Part shown: positions 54,111 through 63,174 of the stretch, piece by piece
How the letters are laid out: each line of letters starts with the position of its first letter
Numbering within the stretch: position 1 is the stretch's first letter
Assembly: GCF_017916275.1 (NCBI RefSeq)
Contig: NZ_JAFMST010000006.1
Span: 124,001-188,000 of the forward strand
DNA: 64,000 bases
From: Rubellimicrobium arenae
GTDB taxonomy: Bacteria; Pseudomonadota; Alphaproteobacteria; Rhodobacterales; Rhodobacteraceae
Direction of reading: 5' to 3'
The notes under the pieces: generated by a model
Told to the model about the DNA's origin: nothing
Databases searched by the model: none
The model's input: the letters and a program-made list of their open reading frames with translations, nothing else
Translations under genes and position numbers: made by a program

Positions 54111-54404
54111 AACCAAGGCTGGCTTGGGTATCTCTGGCGATACGTCTCGCGCCTGGAGAACGAGGCCGTGCTGGGCCGCATGGCGGTGCGGCTCGCAGCC
54201 CGCCCCGAGGTCCTCAATCAGCGAAGAACCTGCGTCGAGCACCCGTTCGGCACGATCAAGCAATGGACGAACCAGGGCGCTTTCCTCATGCGGCGACTGG
54301 ACAATGCCCGGGGCGAGTTCAGCCTGACGGCGCTCGTCTACAACATCCGGCGCGCCATCAGCCTGATCGGAGTGCCCGGCCTGATCGCCGCGGCAAAGGG
54401 TTAA
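54111..54404 (+). pseudogene. IS1182-family transposase C-terminal remnant
   Basis: The frame reads LGYLWRYVSRLENEAVLGRM, then EVLNQRRTCVEHPFGTIKQW and FLMRRLDNARGEFSLTALVY NIRRAI. This is the C-terminal part of IS1182-type DDE transposases, with the catalytic Glu in the VEHPFG motif. The upstream domains are missing, so it cannot transpose. It lies between the inverted-repeat element and the IS5 insertion, showing that several mobile elements have hit this spot. Confidence 0.82.
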
Positions 54405-54735
54405 CAGCACACCCGTGCTGCCTGACTGGTGACCACCCGAGGTAGTTCCTGATCGCTCAGTTCGCTCTACGGCCCCACAGGAGCCGAAAGCGGGTCAGCG
54501 TCCGTCACCGAGAGTTTGAAGCTCCCTGTCGCTCGGCGCCGGGTGCGTTTCCACACGGTCTGCAAGAAATACGCACACGGCGAGCCGCCATTTCTGGCAA
54601 GGGCGAGGTCATGTGAGACAGAGGTCCCTAGCAGGAGACCAGGACAGCGCCGGAGGGCACGTCTGCGAGTGCAGGGATTTTGAGGGTGAGCACGCATCCA
54701 CCGTTTGGCTTGCAACGCGAGCACCATGTGCTCCC
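54405..54735. other. Gene-free stretch left of the interrupted kinase
   Basis: About 330 bp between the IS1182 remnant and the end of the split kinase gene. I see no gene, RNA or repeat in it. Confidence 0.5.
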
Positions 54736-54822
54736 TCAGTCCTGACCGCTGAACTCCAGAGAGAGCGCCGTCCCTGGCTCGGCTGAGGACCAGACGGGCT
54801 TGGCCTCGATCTGATGCGCTAA

Positions 54823-55676
54823 GAGGGCCTAACAGAACCTCCTGATCTGGTTCAGGCAGATGAGCGCGGCGCCGAGCTTGGTGAAGGCCAGGTGGATGTC
54901 GGCGCGGCGCTCGTAGCGGATGGCCAGCCTGCGGAACTGAGCGAACCAGGCAAAGGTGCGCTCGACGACCCAGCGGTGGCGGCCGAGACGGGCGGAGGTC
55001 TCGACGCCCTTTCGTGCGATGCGAGGGCGGATGCCGCGGGCTCGGCATTCCGCGCGGCACCGGCGGCTGTCGTAGGCCTTGTCGGCGTGCAGCTTGGCCG
55101 GGCGCTTGCGGGGGCGACCTCGCTTGCCCGATCGCACGCCGGGCACGGCGTCCAAGGTCGGCGCGAGCGCCATGCTGTCGTGACGGTTCGCGCCGGTGAT
55201 CGTCACGCCGAGCGGCGTGCCGCGGGCATCGGTGACGGTGTGGCGCTTGGTGCCCGGCTTGCCGCGATCCGTCGGGTTCGGGCCGGTCGCAGCACCCCCC
55301 TTTTTGCCCCGACCGAGGCCGAGTCGATGGCAGCACGCGACCAGTCCAGCTCACCGGCCCGGTCCAGCCGCTCAAGCAGGACCCGGTGAAGGCCGTCCCA
55401 CACCTCCGCCCGCTGCCAATCCCGCAGCCGTCGCCAGCAGGTCATGCCCGAGCAGCCGAACACCTCTCGCGGCAGCATCTCCCAGGGCACGCCGGAGCGC
55501 AGCACGAACACGATCCCGCGCAAGGCCGCCCGATCCGAGCATCGCGGCCGACCACCCTTCGGCTTCGCCTTCTCCTCGGGCAGCAGCGGCTCCACCGCCG
55601 ACCACATCTCGTCGCTCACCAACTCTCTCATGATGAGGACAACGCCATCACCACAAGGAGGTTCTGTTAGGCCCTC
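54823..55676 (-). mobile_element. Complete IS5-family (IS427-like) insertion sequence
   Basis: An 854-bp element bounded by perfect 21-bp inverted repeats, GAGGGCCTAACAGAACCTCC(T) at 54823-54843 and its reverse complement at 55656-55676. TAA occurs on both sides (54820-54822 and 55677-55679), giving a 3-bp target duplication. The transposase is encoded in two overlapping frames. The perfect ends and uninterrupted frames suggest recent insertion. Confidence 0.93.
54829..55631 (-). CDS. IS5-family transposase made by -1 frameshifting
   Basis: Two frames together encode a 267-aa DDE transposase. The first starts MRELVSDEMWSAVEPLLPEE and runs to a stop at 55203. The second gives LGVTITGANRHDSMALAPTL, LHADKAYDS with the second Asp, and RHRWVVERTFAWFAQFRRLA with the catalytic Glu, and ends at 54829. 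The first Asp is in AAIDSASVGAK of frame one. At 55305-55295 the minus strand reads AAAAAGGGGGG; slipping -1 there joins AKKGGAATGPNPTDRGKPGT to the second frame. Such runs are typical of IS427-group elements. Confidence 0.9.
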
Positions 55677-56911
55677 TAAGGCACCGATCAGCCGCAGACC
55701 CGTCCCGGAGCCGGGTCGCGCCTCACGTGGCCCGGAGGACAGGCCCTTGCCGTTGTCCCTGACCTGCAGGCGCATCGTGCCCGTGTCCTGGGTTTCTATC
55801 TTGACCTCGATCATCCCACCACGCCCGTCGAATGCGTGCTTCAGGCTGTTGGTGACGAACTCGTTCAGGATCAGGCCTAAGGGCACGGCCCTCTCGGGGC
55901 TGACCTCCACCTCTTCGATCGCGAACTCGAGCCGCACCTCCCCAGCCTCGGGAGGGTTCAGGTGAACGAGGTTCTCGACCACCTGCATGATGAAGGGACG
56001 CAGGCGCAGCCGATCGACGGTGCCCGCGATGTAGAGCTGTTCGTTGAGGATCCTGAGCGTCTCGACACGCTGACCCACGGCCGCCAGCTCCTGGCGTGTC
56101 TCTCCGGACTTGGCCTGTCTCGTTCCCATGCGGAGCAGGCTCGCGATGATGGTGAACTGGTTCTTGACCCGGTGCTGCAGCTCCTCGAGCAGGTGCCGGT
56201 TGGTCAGGAGTGCCTGCTCGAGGCTATGGGACTTGTGCAGACGGTCGATCACCGGGCCCAGGATGGTGGCGTAGGTGCGCAGGAACTGGATGTCCTCGTC
56301 GTCGAACTCGCGCGGCGCGCGGCTGTCCACCTGGAGAAGGCCGTAAGGTTTCCTGCCCGGCAGGAAGATGGGCACGTTCACCAACGCAACAACGCCATGC
56401 TCTCTCAGGAACTCAGGGATGTCGAAGCGCTCCTCGTGGCGGATGTCCTGCATGATGACAGGCTCGGCGGTCTCGATGGCGTAAGCCTCGGACGACCACT
56501 CGCCCATGAGGATCCGCGTCTGGCCAACAATGCCCGGCTTCCAGCCCACGCCCGCCTTGACCAGCAGCTCCTGGGTCTCTGGCTGGATCTCCAGCACCTT
56601 GGCGAGGTCGGTCTCGAGCGCGTCGGCCACGATGCGGCAGGCCTCCTGCAGCACCTTGTCGAGGCTGTCGCTGCGCAGGGTCAGCTCGCCGAACTCGGCC
56701 AGCGCCTTCTGGCGGACCACCATCTGCTCGCGATCAGCCATGTCTCTCGGTCGCTTTCTTTTCAGGGGTGAGGAACGCGGAGCCAGCAGGCTCGTGGTCC
56801 ACCGCGTTGCTCATGAAACCATTGCTGGTCAGGGTCGCAGAGTCCCGAGCTGAGTATCGGCGTTCGATCTCTCTTCGCTCTTCGGGAGGGCCGTCTCAGG
56901 TCTCCACGCCT

Positions 56912-59494
56912 CTATGCGGTGATCAGCTCTCTGATCCGCGCGGCCAGGATGTCGACCGCGAAGGGCTTGGTGAGCACCGCCATACCAGGCTCCAGGTGTC
57001 CGTTCCCGACTGCTGCGTTCTCGGCATAGCCGGTGATGAACAGCACCTTGAGGTCGGGGCGGCTCACTCGGGCCGCGTCCGCCATCTGCCGGCCGTTCAT
57101 GCCCCCGGGCAGTCCCACGTCGGTCACAAGAAGATCGATCCGGGCACTGGACTGCAGGATCTTGAGCCCTGCCGCACTATCAGCCGCCTCAAGGGCGCTG
57201 TAGCCCAGCTCTTCCAGCACGTCGGTCACGAGCATGCGCACGGTGGGCTCATCGTCCACAACGAGCACCGTCTCGCCTTGGCTGGCTCCGACTGGCTCAC
57301 TGTGGTCGCCGTCACTGTCATCGATCTCGGCGGAGCCATGATGACGGGGCAGGTAGATGCACACCGTAGTGCCTTCTCCCACTTCCGAGTAGATGCGCAC
57401 CTGCCCGCCCGTCTGCTTGGCAAAGCCGTAGATCATCGACAGACCCAGGCCTGTCCCTTGCCCAATGGGTTTGGTGGTGAAGAACGGGTCAAAGGCACGG
57501 GCCTTCACCTCCGCGCTCATGCCCGTCCCGGTGTCCGTCACGCAGAGCGACAGATACTGCCCCTCAGGCATGTCGTGCTGGCGCGCGGCCGCGCGGTCCA
57601 TCCACTTGTTCGCGGTCTCGATGGTGATGCGCCCCCCGTCCGGCATCGCATCGCGGGCGTTGATGCAAAGGTTGAGGATGGCGCTCTCCAGCTGAGGAGC
57701 ATCGACCAGCGCCGTCCACAGGCTCGAGGCCCCCACGGTCTCGATGGTGATGGCCGGCCCGACTGTGCGCTGGATCAACTCTTCCATGCCCGTCACGAGC
57801 CGGTTCACGTCGGTGGGCTTGGGGTCGAGTGTCTGGCGGCGGGAGAAGGCCAGAAGACGGTGGGTCAGCGCGGCGGCCCGCCGAGCGGCTCCTTGGGCCG
57901 CAGTCATGTAGCGCTCGACATCCTGCACCCGGCCTTGGCTCAGGCGCGAGGCCATCAGCTCCAGGCTGCCCGAGATCCCGGCCAGGAGGTTGTTGAAGTC
58001 ATGCGCGATGCCTCCGGTGAGCTGGCCCACGGCTTCCATCTTCTGCGACTGCTGAAGCGCTTCCTGGGTGCGGACAAGCTCCTCGGTGCGCTCGGCGACC
58101 CGGGCCTCGAGTGTCTCGTTGGCTCGCTGCACGGCCTGGAAGAGACGCGCGTTGTCGATGGCGATGGCCGCCTGCGCCGCGAGCCCCACGATGATGCGCT
58201 CATGGCGCTCGGCAAAACGGCCCGGCTCGGGATGGCCGAAGAAGAGGCCACCCACCACCTCGCCCGAGCGGGAGACGACTGACACGGCCAGGTAGCTGCG
58301 AACCGGCAGGTGGCCCTCTGGCATACCCTTGTGCGGATCGTTCTTGCCGTAGCGCGGATCGAGGAGGATGTCGTCGGAGCGCACCACACCCTCGCCGGCA
58401 AAGGTTGGGTGGAACACGGCCGTGGCGCGCGGCAGGCCGAACTGGTCGAAGTGGGCGCGATCTGCGCCCGAGAGGCTGTAGAGCAGCATGCTCTCGCCTG
58501 CTTCGGTCAGCACGTTGTAGAAGAACGCCCCGAACGCCGCCCCCGTGAGGTCCACGCCGGCGTCTGTGACCTGCTGGACGACCTTCTTGAGGTCGAGTTC
58601 GGCCGCGATCATGACGCCGGTGCGGTTCAGCGTCTCCGCGACAGCTTGGGCCTCCTCCAGCTCACGTTGCCCCGCCTTCTCTTTCGAGATGTCTCGCACC
58701 TCGATGATGGTGCCGATCGTGCGGGAGGCCTCGTCGCGGATGGGCGACGCGACATAAGCGACCGGGTAGAAGGAGCCATCCTTATGGACGAAGACCTCCT
58801 CGCCGCGCGTGTCGGCGTTCTCCGGGAAAGCGCGGTCGATGGCGCAGTCCTCGAGGGGGAAGGGACGGCCGTCCGGGTGCGTGTGGTGGATGACGTCGTG
58901 CAGGGGACGGCCCTGCGTCTGGGCAAAGGTGTAGCCCGTGAGCTCCTCGGCCGCGCGGTTCATGTAGGCGCAGTGCTGCCGCTCATCCATGAGGAAGATG
59001 GCAACGGAGGCGTTGGTCAACACGGCGTCGAGCCGGCGCTGGACCTCGGCCACCCGCTGTTCGGCCGTGTGCCGTTCGGTGACGTCCACGCCTTGAGCGA
59101 AGATGCCCGTGACCAGCCCGTCCGGATCGGTGACGGGCTGGTAGACGAAGTCGAAGATGCGCTCCTCGGCTGGCTCGCCGGTCACGCGCACAACACGGGC
59201 CGCCATCGAGGTGCCCCGGAATGGCTCGCCCGATCGGTAGACCTGGTCGAGCAGTTCGAAGAAGCCTTGGCCTTTCAGTTCCGGGAGCGCCTCTCGGACC
59301 GTTTTGCCCACCACCTCGCGGCCGCCGATCAGCGTGCGGTAGGCCGCGTTGACAAAGGTGAAGCGGTGCTCTGCGCTCTCCAGCATAGCAACGAGCCCGG
59401 GCGCCTGATCAAAGGCGCGCAGGAGCTGCTCGCGCTCGGCTGCAGTGTCATGCCGCACGTTGTCCGGCTCACCGAGATCGTGGGCGCGGCTCAA
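56912..59494 (-). CDS. Hybrid sensor histidine kinase (PAS-PAS-GAF-HisKA-HATPase-REC)
   Basis: An 860-aa cytoplasmic hybrid kinase. PAS 1 spans about residues 25-135 (GLVAMLESAEHRFTFVNAAY), PAS 2 about 155-275 (DAVLTNASVAIFLMDERQHC), and GAF about 290-465. The H-box is GGIAHDFNNLLAGISGSLEL, the HATPase has LNLCINARDAMPDGG and GQGTGLGLSMIYGFAKQTGG, and the receiver has VLVVDDEPTVRMLVTDVLEE with phospho-Asp in LLVTDVGLPGGMNG. There is no membrane segment, so the signal is internal. It starts with TTG at 59494, overlapping the stop of a ribbon-helix-helix gene. Its partner is unknown. Confidence 0.93.
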   Translation of the reverse strand: MSRAHDLGEPDNVRHDTAAEREQLLRAFDQAPGLVAMLESAEHRFTFVNAAYRTLIGGREVVGKTVREALPELKGQGFFELLDQVYRSGEPFRGTSMAARVVRVTGEPAEERIFDFVYQPVTDPDGLVTGIFAQGVDVTERHTAEQRVAEVQRRLDAVLTNASVAIFLMDERQHCAYMNRAAEELTGYTFAQTQGRPLHDVIHHTHPDGRPFPLEDCAIDRAFPENADTRGEEVFVHKDGSFYPVAYVASPIRDEASRTIGTIIEVRDISKEKAGQRELEEAQAVAETLNRTGVMIAAELDLKKVVQQVTDAGVDLTGAAFGAFFYNVLTEAGESMLLYSLSGADRAHFDQFGLPRATAVFHPTFAGEGVVRSDDILLDPRYGKNDPHKGMPEGHLPVRSYLAVSVVSRSGEVVGGLFFGHPEPGRFAERHERIIVGLAAQAAIAIDNARLFQAVQRANETLEARVAERTEELVRTQEALQQSQKMEAVGQLTGGIAHDFNNLLAGISGSLELMASRLSQGRVQDVERYMTAAQGAARRAAALTHRLLAFSRRQTLDPKPTDVNRLVTGMEELIQRTVGPAITIETVGASSLWTALVDAPQLESAILNLCINARDAMPDGGRITIETANKWMDRAAARQHDMPEGQYLSLCVTDTGTGMSAEVKARAFDPFFTTKPIGQGTGLGLSMIYGFAKQTGGQVRIYSEVGEGTTVCIYLPRHHGSAEIDDSDGDHSEPVGASQGETVLVVDDEPTVRMLVTDVLEELGYSALEAADSAAGLKILQSSARIDLLVTDVGLPGGMNGRQMADAARVSRPDLKVLFITGYAENAAVGNGHLEPGMAVLTKPFAVDILAARIRELITA

Positions 59495-59667
59495 GACGGG
59501 ACGGCTTCAGAGCCCGGCGGTCCTGTTACAACGTCCCGTTCGAGGCAGCGGAGCGCGGCCCGCACCACCTCGCTCGCGCTGGCATAACGGCCTGAACCGA
59601 CCTGAGCGGCCACGAAGGCCACCAGCTCGGGGGTCAGGGATACATTGAGAGCAGCGCGCCTTGTCAT
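59491..59667 (-). CDS. Ribbon-helix-helix (ParD/CopG-like) small protein
   Basis: A 58-aa protein. The N-terminus MTRRAALNVSLTPELVAFVA and the following GSGRYASASEVVRAALRCLE match the ParD/CopG family beta strand and two helices (the YxSxSEVVRxALR motif). ParD antitoxins usually precede a ParE toxin; here no parE follows. Instead the stop (TCTTGA) overlaps the TTG start of the hybrid kinase in TTGA. It may be an orphan regulator of the kinase operon. It is short, but the motif match is clear. Confidence 0.78.
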   Translation of the reverse strand: MTRRAALNVSLTPELVAFVAAQVGSGRYASASEVVRAALRCLERDVVTGPPGSEAVPS

Positions 59668-60000
59668 AACAGCTATTTAGGGCGTCCCCACCGATAGCAA
59701 CCTGTGACGCAGCGCTTTGCTCTGTTGAGCACTGATAAGGCGTCTCCAACCCCCACCCTTTCTCAGTGCGTCTTTCTCGAAAGACGCACATGCTGGCGGA
59801 CCTCACCCGCTCAGTCTCTTGAGCGGTGCATTTTCTAGGTGCGCATAGCTCTGTGCCCAAGCTGGGCACCAGTGTCCCTTTTCCAGCGCAACGATCCGCG
59901 GCTTTCCTGAGGGAACAGAGGTTTTTCTGGACAAGCGGGTTGAGCCGCGGCGGAGCATGGAGCTCCGACGGCCTCAGAGGCCGCGCAACAGGAGGGACAC
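59668..60000. other. Divergent intergenic region before the HU gene
   Basis: About 330 bp between the ribbon-helix-helix gene and the HU gene. AGGAGGGACAC directly precedes the HU ATG. No reading frame with coding character was found; promoters for both directions should be here. Confidence 0.5.
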
Positions 60001-60288
60001 ATGGCCAACCAAATGACCAAGGCGCAACTCGTGGCGGCGCTGGCCGAGCGCACGGGAGGCGACAAGAAGCAGGCCGGAGCGGCGCTCGAGGCGCTCACCG
60101 GCATCATCACCGAAACGGTGGTCCAAGGGGGCGCCGTTACGCTGCCTGGCGTGGGCAAGATCTACTGCCGCGAGCGGCCCGAGCGCACCGCACGGAACCC
60201 GTCTACGGGCGAGCAGATCCAGAAACCTGCGGACAAGGTGGTCAAGATCACCGTCGCCAAGGCGCTCAAGGACAGCATCAACGCCTGA
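60001..60288 (+). CDS. HU-family nucleoid protein
   Basis: A 95-aa HU/IHF-type DNA-bending protein. Family features are MTKAQLVAALAERTGGDKKQ at the N-terminus, GIITETVVQGGAVTLPGVGK and the DNA-binding arm REREPERTARNPSTGEQIQK-like stretch (RTARNPSTGEQI, with conserved Arg and Pro), then VKITVAKALKDSINA. The extra Cys in the arm region (KIYCRERPER) is unusual for HU. It is likely an island copy next to signalling genes rather than the housekeeping hupB. Ribosome site AGGAGG. Confidence 0.93.
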   Translation: MANQMTKAQLVAALAERTGGDKKQAGAALEALTGIITETVVQGGAVTLPGVGKIYCRERPERTARNPSTGEQIQKPADKVVKITVAKALKDSINA

Positions 60289-60307
60289 GCCCTCCGGGCA
60301 CCATGAC

Positions 60308-60340
60308 CTCTCCTCGGCCTCGACATCTGGCCGAGGAGAG
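60308..60340. terminator. Perfect 12-bp stem-loop after the HU gene
   Basis: CTCTCCTCGGCC and GGCCGAGGAGAG are exact inverse copies around a nine-base loop, 20 bp after the HU stop. There is no T-tract, so it may be a Rho-dependent or mRNA-stability structure. Confidence 0.6.
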
Positions 60341-60372
60341 ACCTACTGCGAGCGCCGCCTAGTACACTTCAT

Positions 60373-61008
60373 GTGCCTAGGCCCGACACCATGGGCACCG
60401 GTGTGCGGCGGTCCCCTGCCCGTCGAACCCTCTCGGAGCCCTGCCTATCGACCGCCCGCCTCATTCAGCAGGTTGGACACGGCCGTGATGATCTGGGCCG
60501 GCACGAAGGGCTTGGGTACCATGACGCTCCTGGGCACGCCTTCAGCGGCCCACATGTTCGCGCTTCCCCCGCTCATGTAGACAACGGACAACTCGGGCAC
60601 GAGCCCACGGGCGTGGCGGGCCACGGCCCAGCCATCCGGACCCGCGCCAAGGTCGATGTCCGTCACCAGAGCCCGAAACCGGGCCGCGCCGGCGGTGAGT
60701 GCCGCCATCGCCTGATGGCCGTCCTTGGCCAGCACCAGACCGAAGCCCTCGTCGGTCAGCGTTTCTTCGAGCAGGAGGCGGATCAGCGCCTCGTCCTCCA
60801 CCAGGAGGAGCAGTATAATAGGGTCCAATGACACGTTCCCGAGCCGTTGAGGCGGGAGCGCGCAGGACCTTCGGTCCCCTGTCTCTCAGTCGTCGGGAGC
60901 CACAGCCGAAACCGACGATGACGGGGCCTTAGCACAATCGGAGCGCCATGGAACTGCGGTCTGTCGCGCAGGGTCGGAAAGCTGGCGCAGTGCCTAGGCC
61001 CGGCACCA
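60373..61008. repeat. Direct repeats flanking the stand-alone receiver gene
   Basis: GTGCCTAGGCCCGACACCA at 60373-60391 and GTGCCTAGGCCCGGCACCA at 60990-61008 share 18 of 19 bases in the same orientation. They bracket the receiver gene (60445-60834). Each holds the palindrome GCCTAGGC. They could be regulatory sites or scars of recombination. Confidence 0.65.
60445..60834 (-). CDS. Stand-alone response-regulator receiver protein
   Basis: A 129-aa single-domain receiver. It begins MSLDPIILLLLVEDEALIRL, with the acidic pair, then ALVTDIDLGAGPDGWAVARH with the phospho-Asp, VVYMSGGSAN, and VMVPKPFVPAQIITAVSNLL with the conserved Lys. There is no output domain, so it acts as a phosphate shuttle or partner to a kinase, possibly the hybrid kinase at 56912-59494. 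No operon partner is evident, and direct repeats flank it. Confidence 0.88.
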   Translation of the reverse strand: MSLDPIILLLLVEDEALIRLLLEETLTDEGFGLVLAKDGHQAMAALTAGAARFRALVTDIDLGAGPDGWAVARHARGLVPELSVVYMSGGSANMWAAEGVPRSVMVPKPFVPAQIITAVSNLLNEAGGR

Positions 61009-61812
61009 AGAGCGGCGCCGGCAACCCTGACTCTTCTGACACATAGAGCTTCGAGGGGGCGCCTGATCCACCCTGTCGTCCACCTTCCCAATGAGAGACG
61101 GCGGATGCACCAAACGAGCATGGTGCGCCTGAACAGGCACCAGGTCGACCGGTTCAGACATTACCCGCAATCGAGGACCAGACTTGTCCAGATTGAGGAA
61201 TGCTTCCCCCTTAGTCACAATCTGGTCATCGAGCGAGGAGGCCTCGGGTGGTCAGTGAATGGTTGACGATGCGGAAAAGCCAAGTGTGGAGCTCGGGCTT
61301 GGGGAGGCCGCGCTCCGGCACCGGCGGGTGAGCCACTGGATCAGGGTAGCCTCGCGGGCGGTGTCGAGGGATCGGGCAGGCTGGGGAGGGGCGGCGTGGA
61401 TTTAGTGGCGCAGAAGTACCCAGGCGCTCGCCTCCATGTCGATCTCAACCACTTTCTTGCCGAAGCGGAAGTTCAGGTCGGCCCTGGTCAGGATCGCAGC
61501 CGAAGGGTCGACCACCAATCGGTGCGGGCAAAATCTTCTGCGAATCGGCGCGGAGAGGTCACCGTCGAGATGGAAGGCGAGGCAGGGGACCTTGATGGCC
61601 TCGCCCCGGTCGGCGGGGCAGCGGGAAGCCTTGATGCGGAGGGCGTGGCGACACGGAGGGGTGGGCCGCAAGCTCGGCCTTTCGGGTGAGTGAGTAGAAC
61701 TGGGGCATGGGGGCGTCGCCTGTTCGTTTGTCCGAGTTAGGATGGGCGGGCGGCCCTTGCGCGGGCGAATCCGGACGTTCGACTCTACGGCTTCGGTCGT
61801 CGGAGGGGGAAC
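60835..61812. other. Long gene-free stretch
   Basis: About 980 bp with no gene I can support. One minus-strand stretch around 61400-61620 has protein-like composition (HRLVVDPSAAILTRADLNFR, then KKVVEIDMEASAWVLLRH) but no usable start codon nearby; it may be the end of a decayed gene. Confidence 0.4.
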
Positions 61813-62136
61813 ATGGACGTCCGGCTCCCTTGCATCGATCCCGCCCGGAACCGCTTTCGCGCCTATGGGCTGAGCGTCGGGCCGGACCTGTTCGGGGATT
61901 GGGTCCTCGTAGCCTCCTGGGGCCAGATCGGGCGGCCGGGGCGGATGCGCGTGGTCTGCCCGGGCGAGAAGGGGGCGGTCAGGGCGTGTGCCGAGCAGCT
62001 CCTGCGGCTCCGGGCGCGGCAGGGATGTATTGTCGTGGGGAGAGGCCCCGGGCTGATGCCGGGGCGCGCAGGAACCGACGGGCATCTGGGTGCGCGGCCC
62101 TTCGCGAACCACGGCCGGAGGCAGGCTCACCGCTGA
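61813..62136 (+). CDS. WGR-domain protein
   Basis: A 107-aa protein with one WGR-like domain: NRFRAYGLSVGPDLFGDWVL, then VASWGQIGRPGRMRVVCPGE, which contains the WGR-type W-G-x-I-G-R-x-G core. WGR domains bind nucleic acids and are found in PARPs, MolR and small stand-alone bacterial proteins. The C-terminus has a second Gly-rich stretch and no clear domain. ATG at 61813; no close operon partner. Confidence 0.8.
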   Translation: MDVRLPCIDPARNRFRAYGLSVGPDLFGDWVLVASWGQIGRPGRMRVVCPGEKGAVRACAEQLLRLRARQGCIVVGRGPGLMPGRAGTDGHLGARPFANHGRRQAHR

Positions 62137-63174
62137 CCGGACCGCACCTCAAGCTTCGTCCCCCCTCAAATGTTCTCGGGGCACAGGGCTTGAGGGTCCG
62201 GGTAGGGCACAAACCAGCTCGGCTCGCTCTTATCCCTCGTCCGCCGGGACGTGAGCTTGCCGTTCGGCCCTTTCTGGGCGCGAGCCGGTTTCCCGGCGAG
62301 GACGGAGGTCTCCTCCGCCGCAGCGAAGAAAAATTCTTCAATAAAAAGATTATGTTACAAATGATACTTCACATAACACATTTAGTGACGGCCCTAAGCT
62401 GCCGAAGAAGCAGGCAAAAAGGGCCCTCTGTCCTTCTATAACAACTAATTCTATATGTATAAGGAGTAAAAGAGAGTCCCAGAGGGCCTCACACACCACC
62501 TCATGTATAGAGACACATTTTCCGGTCAGATCCGTTGCCGGCGTTATAAGCCAGGTAAGTATCTGGAAATTCTGAGGATTTTTGTAACAAAAAGGCGTAC
62601 GCCCGGCGATTCGGGCGTTATGGGCCGCCCGAGGGGACCTGTCGAGCAGGGCCCCGGCCAGAAAGGTCGGGGGCGGCTTTCGCAGGCCAGGCGGTCAGCC
62701 GCTTTTATGGACCAGGCCGCGTTGCGATTGGCTTGAGGGTCTCTCCGAAGCGAGCCCCGTCGTCGCGCGATGTCAAGGCACATTCGGCGTCGGCCTCCGG
62801 ATGGCTTGCCCCCGCCGGTGACTCCCCGGGCCCCCGGCGTCGGCCACCAGATGGGGCTGGGGCCGGTCGATTCCGTGGACCCTCACGAGGCAGGGCGCTG
62901 CGCCGGAGGCCGCGATTTCCTGCCGGCGGGAGGAGCGCGGTGTCGGACCGACGGCCACCCGGACAGTGGTGCCGCAGCGGCACCAAACCGGCGGCGAAAC
63001 GGTCGCCGCCGTCACCCGCGCCATCGCGGCGGGGCCGCGGAACCGCCCGATCGGTGACCAGGAAAAAAGTTGCGATGGGTGAAAAAGAGCCGGCACGATT
63101 TTCGCAACCTGCCTCTAGCCTCAGCGTATCGACAACAAGGCCACGGCGCGCGCCGGGCAACACGAGGGACAGAA
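62137..63174. other. Long gene-free region with an AT-rich patch
   Basis: Just over 1 kb with no supported gene. From about 62320 to 62600 base composition turns markedly AT-rich against a very GC-rich background (for example ATAAAAAGATTATGTTACAA). It holds GGCCCTCTG at 62422-62430 and its reverse complement CAGAGGGCC at 62480-62488; on the minus strand the second arm is followed by CTTTTT. This could be a small RNA with terminator, a foreign insertion or a promoter region. Confidence 0.5.

Larger units (their letters stand above)
54736..56741 (-). pseudogene. GAF-domain histidine kinase interrupted by the IS5-family element
   Basis: The upstream part (56741-55677, 355 codons) has a GAF domain (FGELTLRSDSLDKVLQEACR to PYGLLQVDSRAPREFDDEDI) and a HisKA_2/HWE-type dimerisation region with the phospho-His in LLEELQHRVKNQFTIIASLL, then HATPase motifs (LILNEFVTNSLKHAF, RDNGKGLSSG, GTGLRLIGAL). 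The IS lies right after the Leu codon. Beyond it, at 54819-54736, the same frame continues AHQIEAKPVWSSAEPGTALS and ends in TGA after FSGQD. Without the IS the gene would encode 382 aa. Loss of the last strand may or may not abolish activity; the gene is fused to IS sequence. Confidence 0.9.

Noticed and set aside
61402-61640. Protein-like minus-strand stretch ending in MEASAWVLLRH
   Set aside because: Composition looks coding, but the nearest in-frame start is far upstream through clearly non-coding sequence; could be a gene end that has decayed.
62705-63163. 152-codon minus-strand frame upstream of the winged-helix gene
   Set aside because: Arg/Pro/Gly-rich translation typical of non-coding GC-rich DNA and no start signal.
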